From positions 1 to 5,115 of the forward strand of contig WJJV01000133.1 of the NCBI GenBank assembly GCA_014729495.1: DNA of 5,115 nucleotides, written 5' to 3'. Numbering within the stretch: the stretch's first letter is position 1; every line of letters starts with the position of its first letter. Below are positions 1 to 3,852 of the stretch, piece after piece. Both the position numbers and the translations under genes were made by a program. The notes below the pieces were generated by a model. It saw nothing but the letters and a program-made list of their open reading frames with translations. It had not been told where the DNA came from and did not search any database. Origin of the DNA: Candidatus Woesearchaeota archaeon (lineage in GTDB: Archaea; Nanobdellota; Nanobdellia; Woesearchaeales; UBA12501).

Positions 1-113
1 AAGAGGCTCCTGGAGTGTACAAGGATATTGATGAAGTCATCAAGGTAAGCCATGAGGTCGGCATAGGAAATCCTGTTGTGAGGGTAACTCCTGTGAGTGT
101 TATGAAAGGATAG
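1..113 (+). CDS. rtcB: RtcB RNA ligase, C-terminal fragment
   Basis: Only the last 36 codons are present (first full codon at 3, TAG at 111-113). RtcB is the GTP- and Mn2+-dependent ligase that joins 2',3'-cyclic-phosphate or 3'-phosphate RNA ends to 5'-OH ends, mainly during tRNA splicing. The visible tail has the family signature: EAPGVYKDIDEVIKVSHEVG, then a GIGNPVVRVTPVSVMKG ending. Family members typically finish with a Lys-Gly dipeptide after a hydrophobic strand, as here, so the C-terminus looks intact. The catalytic His and Cys lie outside the window. The stop codon is only 5 bp from the stop of the convergent CYTH gene, so the two transcripts must overlap at their 3' ends. The call rests on the tail sequence alone. 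Confidence 0.87.
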   Translation, partial: EAPGVYKDIDEVIKVSHEVGIGNPVVRVTPVSVMKG

Positions 114-118
114 AATCA

Positions 119-643
119 TTATGTATTCTTAATGTTATTATCTATTTCCAGTATTGTCCACGGCTTGCAATCATCCCTGTTGAATCCCAGCATTTCAGCA
201 TACTTATAGATTGTCTTTGCATCCTTAGCTTCTATCTCAAGGAATTCAGGTATGTGACTGTACTGATCATTGTGCTTGTCTATCTCAAAGCTCACATTAT
301 CAAGCCTGTATGTAGTCCTGTGTTTTCTCATGGCAAGCCATACAGACATGCCTGCTGACTCAAGTATTCTCCTTATCTCCTCAAAGTCCGAGACCTCTGT
401 CTCATACTCCTCTTTTATCTTGACATTCTCCTGTGATACTGGTGACTTTGCTGTCAGAAAACTTTTGTCACCCATCTTCCTTAGCCTTATAGTCTTTCCC
501 GCAGCTCTTACAGACCCATCATCAAAATCAAAGAATAAAGCATTAACATCACCTTCAAAAACCTTTTCTGCTCCGAGAGAAACAAGCTTTTCTTCAACCT
601 CTTTCTTGTCAATATCCAGGATCTTAACTTCAATCTCTTTCAT
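119..643 (-). CDS. CYTH-domain protein (CyaB / class IV adenylate cyclase-like)
   Basis: A 174-aa protein of the CYTH superfamily, triphosphate-binding beta-tunnel enzymes that include class IV adenylate cyclases, thiamine triphosphatases and inorganic triphosphatases. With the ATG at 643 the diagnostic N-terminal ExExK motif is E3-I-E5-V-K7, in the usual place. Further tunnel residues are visible: R53 and R55 (TIRLRK), K66, E81 and E83 (YETEV), R109 and R113 around HRTTYRL, and the late acidic strand EFLEIEA (133-139). Length matches single-domain CyaB-like proteins. A TTG at 661 extends the frame by 6 codons but overlaps the upstream gene by 11 bp; the ATG is preferred because ExExK normally starts within a few residues of Met. 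The gene is last in a yrdC-phosphoesterase-CYTH operon, 7 bp after the phosphoesterase stop. The substrate cannot be told from sequence: cyclase, triphosphatase or non-catalytic nucleotide binder are all possible. Confidence 0.88.
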   Translation of the reverse strand: MKEIEVKILDIDKKEVEEKLVSLGAEKVFEGDVNALFFDFDDGSVRAAGKTIRLRKMGDKSFLTAKSPVSQENVKIKEEYETEVSDFEEIRRILESAGMSVWLAMRKHRTTYRLDNVSFEIDKHNDQYSHIPEFLEIEAKDAKTIYKYAEMLGFNRDDCKPWTILEIDNNIKNT

Positions 644-650
644 TTTAGAA

Positions 651-1316
651 TCAAAGCTCAATTATCTTTCCCTTCTTCCCTACATTGATCACTTTTGTCT
701 TTCCTATCTTCTCCTCAATGCCTTCTGCTTCGTGCACATGGCTGCAGAGGAGGATGTCTGGATGGAATTTGTCAACTGCTCTCTTTATTCCCTCGCTTCC
801 GGGAACAATGTCTGAGAATTTCTCCATCTTTGTCTCTGAGGGATGCACATGGGTGACCATTATCTTCTTCTTAAGATATTTTATCTTGTCATAACCCTTT
901 CTTAAGAGGTCATACAGCTCTTTCTCGCTTACCTGGTTTATGCCTATGTTCGCGCCGCCTGCGCCGAATATTCCTATATCCATGTATTTCACAGAATAAC
1001 CGTGGATGTTCTTCACTCCGTAAAAATCAGCAAGGAAATCAGCAGTCGCCACACCCTCATGATTGCCCGGTATAAGGAGAACTTTCTTGTGCTTTTCCAC
1101 AAAAGGCCCTATTATTCCATCAGTGCTCTGGTCAAAGAAAGTCAGGTCTCCGCAGAGTATGACAAGATCAACCTTTTCCTTGTCTGCCTTTTCTGCGAGT
1201 TTTCTTGCCAGACCTATGTCTCCATGGATATCTCCTGAAGCCAGAATCCTGAATTTCTTTTGATCGTCATGTCCATGATTATCTTCCATAAGTTCATACC
1301 TTCTGGAGCTGGTCAT
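651..1316 (-). CDS. Calcineurin-like metallophosphoesterase (COG2129-like)
   Basis: A 221-aa predicted cytosolic phosphoesterase with the full set of dimetal-site motifs: SGDIHGD (D29, H31), CGDLTF (D57), PGNHEG (N85, H86), THVH (H156, H158) and SHVH (H193, H195). The GAGGANIG block and the GSEGIKRAVDKFHPDILLCSHVHEAEG region (173-199) resemble the archaeal COG2129 group related to Icc, whose natural substrates are mostly unknown. The last motif has Ser where most members have Gly (GHxH), which leaves the metal-binding histidines intact. Two starts are plausible. The ATG at 1316 has AGGAG 6 nt upstream and overlaps yrdC by 23 bp. The ATG at 1289 gives 212 aa, has AAGGT 8 nt upstream and starts 4 bp after the yrdC stop. 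The N-terminal extension (TSSRRYELM) adds no known domain. It is the middle gene of the operon and is translationally coupled in either case. Confidence 0.9.
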   Translation of the reverse strand: MTSSRRYELMEDNHGHDDQKKFRILASGDIHGDIGLARKLAEKADKEKVDLVILCGDLTFFDQSTDGIIGPFVEKHKKVLLIPGNHEGVATADFLADFYGVKNIHGYSVKYMDIGIFGAGGANIGINQVSEKELYDLLRKGYDKIKYLKKKIMVTHVHPSETKMEKFSDIVPGSEGIKRAVDKFHPDILLCSHVHEAEGIEEKIGKTKVINVGKKGKIIEL

Positions 1317-1902
1317 AAGCTGCTCCTGACTGCCTGTCTCTGATCATCACCTCTTCCTTGTCGAGGTATATCACATTTGAAGGCTTTCCCTGTTTCTCGC
1401 CTTCGTCTATCATGAAGTCCACCTTTGTCTTTATCTCAGAATCAAGATCCTCAATGCTGCTCATGAACTTCTTGCCAGCCTCGTTCACGCTTGTAGTGAC
1501 TATGGGTGTATCAATCAGCCTTATCACAGCACTGAACCAGTGCTGAGGCATCCTCACTCCAATACTTTCTGTCTTTGGTATGACCTCTGGAGCCACGCAA
1601 TTCTTGTTCTTCAGTTTCAGAACAAGAGTATAAGGTCCTGGAAGCTTTTCAAGCCATTCTTTAGCAGTATCATTGATGATGCAGTTCTCTTCAATCCATT
1701 GTACAGAAGGCGCAATGACTGAGAATGGATTCTCAGGCCTGTTCTTTATTTTTCTTATCTTCTTTACAGAATCTCTGTTTGTGGCATCACATCCAATGCC
1801 ATATATTGTATCTGTTGGATATATGAATATAGCTCCATTTACTATCTTGTCAAAGAACCGCATCTTCTCTATCTTGAATTCATCCTTTGTAAGCACCCTC
1901 AT
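1294..1902 (-). CDS. yrdC: Threonylcarbamoyl-AMP synthase (YrdC/Sua5 family)
   Basis: A 202-aa single YrdC-domain protein. The family makes threonylcarbamoyl-AMP from threonine, bicarbonate and ATP, the first step of the t6A37 modification of ANN-decoding tRNAs; the KEOPS/Kae1 complex then transfers the group. Visible motifs in order are YPTDTIYGIG (28-37), the K-x-R of KNRP (K53, R55), PGPYTLVL (88-95), IGVRMP (114-119), TTSVNEAG (136-143) supplying the S-x-N half of the KxR...SxN signature, and GKPSNVI (172-178) with a closing IRDRQSGA. It lacks the C-terminal Sua5 domain, so it is the YrdC-type short form. It is the first gene of the minus-strand operon. No SD precedes the ATG at 1902 and a TATA box lies 28 nt upstream, so the mRNA is probably leaderless. 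Recycling carbamoylation variants (TsaC2) cannot be separated by eye. Confidence 0.93.
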   Translation of the reverse strand: MRVLTKDEFKIEKMRFFDKIVNGAIFIYPTDTIYGIGCDATNRDSVKKIRKIKNRPENPFSVIAPSVQWIEENCIINDTAKEWLEKLPGPYTLVLKLKNKNCVAPEVIPKTESIGVRMPQHWFSAVIRLIDTPIVTTSVNEAGKKFMSSIEDLDSEIKTKVDFMIDEGEKQGKPSNVIYLDKEEVMIRDRQSGAAYDQLQKV

Positions 1903-1926
1903 ATATGATTTTAGGGATGAGGGTCA

Positions 1927-1934
1927 TTTATAAA
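1927..1934 (-). promoter_or_regulatory. TATA box of the yrdC-phosphoesterase-CYTH operon
   Basis: TTTATAAA is centred about 28 nt upstream of the yrdC ATG and is preceded, reading the minus strand, by a purine-rich GCAAAA that fits an archaeal BRE. Archaeal TATA boxes sit about 26-28 nt before the start site, which puts transcription initiation at or within a base or two of the ATG. No SD-like sequence occurs between them. Both facts together indicate a leaderless transcript. Confidence 0.65.
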
Positions 1935-1972
1935 TTTTGCTCATATCCTATATATGCAAAAAAGAAATAGGT

Positions 1973-1990
1973 GCCCCAAAAAATTGGGGC
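1973..1990. terminator. Hairpin with flanking T runs, possible bidirectional terminator
   Basis: GCCCCAA, a 4-nt AAAA loop and TTGGGGC form a perfect 7-bp stem. On the plus strand it is followed at once by TTTTT (1991-1995). On the minus strand it is followed, 8 nt later, by a T-rich tract with six T (complement of 1958-1963). No plus-strand gene ends here. The minus-strand small ORF ends at 2021, 31 nt before the hairpin, so the likely user is that transcript. It also separates that unit from the yrdC promoter. Many archaea terminate at U tracts without hairpins, so an RNA-processing or protein-binding role is an alternative. Confidence 0.5.
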
Positions 1991-2020
1991 TTTTTCGAGG
2001 TGTTTTTGGCTAGGCAAAAT

Positions 2021-2286
2021 CTAAGAAGTCCTTGCATTATGAACGCGAACATCCTGCTGGAACCAGAAGTCAGAGAGAAAATCAATCTTCCTCTTATATG
2101 ACTCCCACTCCATGTATCCTGTGCTTTTCCTGAATATTTTTGATATGAATCTGATCACCTCCTTTTTTATGCTGATATGTGCTCTGATTACCTTATCCTC
2201 TTCACCCCCTATTCCCTTACACTGAGGGATCTTATCTGGCTGAAGAAGAGCTTCTCTATTGTGCTGTTGCTTAAATCTATCATCAT
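2021..2286 (-). pseudogene. Small unknown ORF split by an apparent -1 frameshift
   Basis: An ideal SD (GGAGGTGAT, 2288-2296) precedes two consecutive ATGs (2286 and 2283). The ORF from 2283 reads MIDLSNSTIEKLFFSQIRSL then SVRE and stops at TAG 2209-2211 after 24 codons. One base back, the frame is open from ATA (2212-2210) for 63 codons to TAG at 2021, reading GGEEDKVIRAHISIKKEVIR, then FISKIFRKSTGYMEWESYKR, then KIDFLSDFWFQQDVRVHNAR and TS. Joined by a -1 shift, the two halves make a plausible basic soluble protein of about 88 residues. The junction is GGGAATAGGGGGTGAAG, with short G and A runs. I do not recognise the product. The second frame continues upstream to a TTG at 2410, but that stretch lacks an SD-supported start and its composition looks like a shadow. 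It could be a decayed gene, a sequencing indel in the G run, a programmed frameshift, or a genuine 24-25-aa peptide alone. Confidence 0.4.
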
Positions 2287-2287
2287 T

Positions 2288-2296
2288 ATCACCTCC
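2288..2296 (-). promoter_or_regulatory. Perfect Shine-Dalgarno for the small ORF
   Basis: The minus strand reads GGAGGTGAT, fully complementary to the usual archaeal 16S 3' end (AUCACCUCC). It lies 1 nt before the ATG at 2286 and 4 nt before the ATG at 2283, so the second Met has the better spacing. It is the strongest ribosome-binding sequence in the window, and it is the main reason to take this short frame seriously. Confidence 0.6.
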
Positions 2297-2334
2297 ATGA
2301 CCATGATATGATTTTATGATTATTCTATATTGTC

Positions 2335-2369
2335 TCTTTAGCAGGAGCTTTATGGGACTTATCCCGCAA
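2335..2369 (+). repeat. 35-bp direct repeat, copy 1
   Basis: Begins TCTTTAGCAGGAGC and ends TTATCCCGCAA, identical over 35 bases to 2505-2539, offset by 170 bp. It contains GGGA-CTTA-TCCC, a small hairpin. The bases on either side differ between copies, so the repeat boundary is sharp. ATCCCGC from its end recurs once more at 2385-2391. Function unknown; a dispersed noncoding repeat or the edges of a small duplicated element are both possible. Confidence 0.9.
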
Positions 2370-2404
2370 GGGTCTTGTTCCTTGATCCCGCTGTCATGTA
2401 GGGT

Positions 2405-2479
2405 GCTCAAAATCTTTGATTTTTGGCATGTTGAAAACCTTTGGTTTTCACCACATTCGCTTTGCTCAGCCCCACGGGC
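2405..2479. repeat. Three consecutive small palindromes with 3-nt loops
   Basis: Three inverted repeats lie between the two 35-bp repeats. The first is AAAATC-TTT-GATTTT (2409-2423), extendable to 2405-2427 with one mismatch and one wobble. The second is TGAAAACC-TTT-GGTTTTCA (2432-2450), a perfect 8-bp stem. The third is GCCC-CAC-GGGC (2469-2479), a weak 4-bp stem. The first two share the plan arm-TTT-arm but differ in sequence, as if the structure and not the sequence were kept. They would fold in RNA from either strand. Confidence 0.7.
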
Positions 2480-2504
2480 AAATTCTTATACACTGGCTAT
2501 CTTA

Positions 2505-2539
2505 TCTTTAGCAGGAGCTTTATGGGACTTATCCCGCAA
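2505..2539 (+). repeat. 35-bp direct repeat, copy 2
   Basis: Identical over all 35 bases to 2335-2369. Unlike copy 1, this one has a downstream partner (2552-2562) that pairs with its 5' part, so the two copies sit in different structural settings. Confidence 0.9.
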
Positions 2540-2562
2540 TAGGGCGCCCAATTCCTGCTGAA
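2507..2562. other. Long-range stem enclosing repeat copy 2
   Basis: TTTAGCAGGAG (2507-2517) can pair with TTCCTGCTGAA (2552-2562) over 11 positions, nine Watson-Crick and two G-T. The enclosed segment holds GGGA-CTTA-TCCC (2524-2535) and the self-complementary GGGCGCCC (2542-2549). This resembles a folded RNA domain more than random sequence. Which strand is transcribed is not known. Confidence 0.45.
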
Positions 2563-2591
2563 TAAGCTCAATTGCTTAACTATTACATTAG

Positions 2592-2618
2592 CAGAACCAT
2601 TTAAATACCTCACGTGAG
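2592..2618. promoter_or_regulatory. TATA-like box beside a CTCACGTGAG palindrome
   Basis: TTTAAATA (2600-2607) is a good archaeal TATA box. It is preceded on the plus strand by CAGAACCA, which fits a BRE, and followed 1 nt later by the perfect 10-bp palindrome CTCACGTGAG (2609-2618), a possible operator. No convincing plus-strand gene lies downstream. The box core is nearly symmetric and could instead serve the minus strand, placing a start near 2573 and a long leader before the small ORF. Direction is unresolved. Confidence 0.4.
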
Positions 2619-2642
2619 CATGTCCAGTGTCCAGTGGGATGT

Positions 2643-2648
2643 AAAAAA
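2643..2648 (-). terminator. U-tract terminator candidate after the unknown gene pair
   Basis: On the minus strand six consecutive T lie about 37-42 nt past the TAA of the 139-aa gene, within ATCATTTTTTACATCC. Archaeal RNA polymerase commonly terminates at such U tracts without a hairpin, and none is evident here. Confidence 0.4.
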
Positions 2649-2684
2649 TGATTCAGAATGAGTCCTGGGTGTTTTCAGAAGCTT

Positions 2685-3104
2685 TTATTCATGTCCTGTG
2701 GATGATTTTGCCCTGTTATAAACATTCCTGCTATAATCATAAGGCAAGGATATGATCTTTCCGACAAGACTGCCTGGGTTCCCTTCAAAAGCATCTCCTG
2801 CTCTGACAGTGAACTCACCAAAAGCCATAAGCAGACCATAATAAGCGCCTATCTCCGGATTATCAGGTGCTGTAATAGACGCCATTGATGGATATATGAC
2901 AGCAAAATTTGTAATAAGACTTGTAAGGTATGCATGGCCTGAATTGAAGTTCTCATTGCCAACGATTTTTTCAATATCTCCTCTTGCCTGCTCAGATAGG
3001 TTTCCCAGAACAGGATAAGTGGCTGCTTTTGAAAGAGGCCTTAATAGATATCTACCAATATCTTTTCCTGTTTCCTTCAAAATTCTTGATGCCAAATTAG
3101 TCAT
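2685..3104 (-). CDS. Unrecognised 139-aa protein, possibly membrane-associated
   Basis: I do not recognise this protein. It starts at ATG 3104 with only a weak AGG upstream and ends at TAA 2685. The N-terminal third is basic and helical in character (RILKETGKDIGRYLLRPLSK, 7-26). Two hydrophobic patches follow, AYLTSLITNFAVIYPSMASI (58-77) and IGAYYGLLMAFGEF (85-98); either could be a buried helix or a short membrane segment. The tail is polar. There are no cysteines, no signal peptide and no catalytic motif I can name. It lies 45 bp after the 3150-3743 gene on the same strand, so the two are probably co-transcribed, and both contain PDNPEI (here residues 80-85). Hand-counted GC is about 41%. 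Continuous coding and operon placement support a real gene. Confidence 0.65.
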   Translation of the reverse strand: MTNLASRILKETGKDIGRYLLRPLSKAATYPVLGNLSEQARGDIEKIVGNENFNSGHAYLTSLITNFAVIYPSMASITAPDNPEIGAYYGLLMAFGEFTVRAGDAFEGNPGSLVGKIISLPYDYSRNVYNRAKSSTGHE

Positions 3105-3149
3105 TCTAAACCTATTCTCTTGCTTTCTTCTGTAATCTTGTGAGGTATT

Positions 3150-3743
3150 TTAATTACTCATCCTCCATGCATAATCTTGATCAATTATCTTCAGATCATT
3201 AATCATATGGGTAATTGGCTGTTCTTTCATTGGTTTTGCAATTACCTCTTCATTTGCCATAGTCCATTCAGGAGCAGTATTAACATTAACCTCAGAAGCA
3301 ACCAATATCCTGCTTCTTCTGCCCATATTTCCTGGCTGATGATCATCTGGCCTCTCAAGCCAAGGAGTCCTGCCGAGTATATATCCTATTAATTTTTTGG
3401 TATCCCCTTCATGAATGCAATAGCCTCCCTTAAAACCATATCTCCATTCAATAGCTGCAATTGGCAATGAATCAGGGGTTAGAAGAAGTGTATTGCTTCC
3501 GAATCCTCTTAAATATACATCTAATGCATCTTTCCTATCTCCTAATTTATGTATGTTTTGAATAGTTTCTAAAACATCTTCTATCTTATCTTCCTTTAAT
3601 CCTGTAAAGCAGTATTCCTTATGAGTATTTTTGATTAAAGGCAGATTAACCAAAAAGTCTATTTTCTCTTGTTCAATTCCTATCATTGCGAAGTATTCCA
3701 CCATTATTTCTGGATTATCTGGTACTTTATCCTCAATTGTCAT
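3150..3743 (-). CDS. Unrecognised AT-rich 197-aa soluble protein
   Basis: I do not recognise this protein. The ATG at 3743 is chosen because AGGTGG lies 6 nt upstream; a GTG at 3752 adds 3 codons but would overlap that SD. No membrane segment or signal peptide is visible. From the ATG, residues 1-70 are acidic and helical (EDKVPDNPEIMVEYF, EDKIEDVLETIQNI). A central stretch has NTLLLTPDSLPIAAIEWRYG and GGYCIHEGD, like the alternating strands and turns of a compact alpha/beta domain. The C-terminal part has GRTPWLERPDDHQPGNMGRR. Two cysteines are present (in EYCFTG and GGYCIH). Hand-counted GC is about 35% against about 44% for the adjacent trmB gene, which suggests different ancestry. It is first in a two-gene unit and divergent from the TrmB regulator, making it a candidate target of that regulator. 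The function is unknown. Confidence 0.75.
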   Translation of the reverse strand: MTIEDKVPDNPEIMVEYFAMIGIEQEKIDFLVNLPLIKNTHKEYCFTGLKEDKIEDVLETIQNIHKLGDRKDALDVYLRGFGSNTLLLTPDSLPIAAIEWRYGFKGGYCIHEGDTKKLIGYILGRTPWLERPDDHQPGNMGRRSRILVASEVNVNTAPEWTMANEEVIAKPMKEQPITHMINDLKIIDQDYAWRMSN

Positions 3744-3748
3744 GTCAA

Positions 3749-3754
3749 CCACCT
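3749..3754 (-). promoter_or_regulatory. Shine-Dalgarno deciding the ATG 3743 start
   Basis: The minus strand reads AGGTGG, then 5 nt (TTGAC preceded by the last G of the motif), then ATG. The alternative GTG start at 3752 falls inside this motif, so the ATG is the better start. Confidence 0.5.
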
Positions 3755-3789
3755 ATGTTTATCAAGGAGTAGCAATAATCCCTCATATT

Positions 3790-3798
3790 TTAATATAA
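3790..3798 (-). promoter_or_regulatory. TATA box of the unknown two-gene unit
   Basis: The minus strand reads GGTTATATTAAAATATG. The TTATATTAA core is centred about 51 nt upstream of ATG 3743, so transcription should begin near 3767 and leave a leader of about 24 nt carrying the AGGTGG SD. This is a leadered transcript, unlike its divergent neighbour. Confidence 0.5.
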
Positions 3799-3800
3799 CC

Positions 3801-3815
3801 CCACCTACTGTGTGG
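3801..3815. promoter_or_regulatory. Candidate TrmB operator between divergent TATA boxes
   Basis: CAC-CTACT-GTG (3802-3812) has the CAC-N5-GTG core of the Thermococcales glycolytic motif bound by TrmB-like regulators (TATCAC-N5-GTGATA), but the outer bases do not match. The same stretch also reads CCAC-N7-GTGG (3801-3815). It lies 3 bp from one TATA box and 6 bp from the other, so a bound regulator could block both. This is an inference from position and partial motif match. Confidence 0.35.
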
Positions 3816-3821
3816 AGAAAA

Positions 3822-3829
3822 ATATATAA
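3822..3829 (+). promoter_or_regulatory. TATA box of trmB, leaderless
   Basis: ATATATAA is preceded by purine-rich GAGAAAA (BRE-like) and centred about 28 nt before ATG 3853. No SD lies between (GAGCAGTGCATTCTGGATTGC precedes the start in part). Transcription should begin at or next to the start codon. Confidence 0.65.
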
Positions 3830-3852
3830 ATGAGCAGTGCATTCTGGATTGC

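Larger units (their letters stand above)
2287..2684. other. Repeat-rich gene-free interval
   Basis: About 400 bp with no convincing coding frame on either strand. It contains two identical 35-bp direct repeats, three short palindromes with 3-nt loops, an 11-bp stem around the second repeat copy, a TATA-like box next to a perfect 10-bp palindrome, a 7-bp tandem repeat (2621-2636), and a U-tract terminator candidate for the genes to its right. If the AT box near 2600 fires leftward, most of the interval would be a structured leader of about 285 nt ahead of the small ORF. No transposase remnant, tRNA or CRISPR pattern was seen. Confidence 0.6.

Noticed and set aside
270..815. 181-aa plus-strand ORF
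   Set aside because: Ser/Leu/Phe-rich antisense shadow of the CYTH and phosphoesterase genes, both of which carry clear family motifs.
2155..2164. Second SD-like GGAGGTGATC on the minus strand
   Set aside because: No ATG, GTG or TTG follows at usable distance; in the open frame it simply encodes Lys-Glu-Val-Ile.
2021..2410. A continuous 129-aa minus-strand gene from TTG 2410
   Set aside because: The start is a TTG without SD, the N-terminal half runs through the 35-bp repeat and a hairpin, and the perfect SD at 2288-2296 points to a different frame. Only the last 63 codons look coding.
2335..2539. Minimal CRISPR array (35-bp repeat twice)
   Set aside because: Only two copies, a 135-bp gap instead of a 30-40-bp spacer, hairpins inside the gap and no cas genes.
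2609..2618. E-box (CACGTG) transcription factor site
   Set aside because: That reading belongs to eukaryotic bHLH factors; the palindrome is kept only as a generic operator candidate.
2648..2755. 35-codon plus-strand ORF downstream of the TATA box at 2600
   Set aside because: No SD, and most of it is antisense to the end of the 139-aa gene; its composition looks like a shadow frame.
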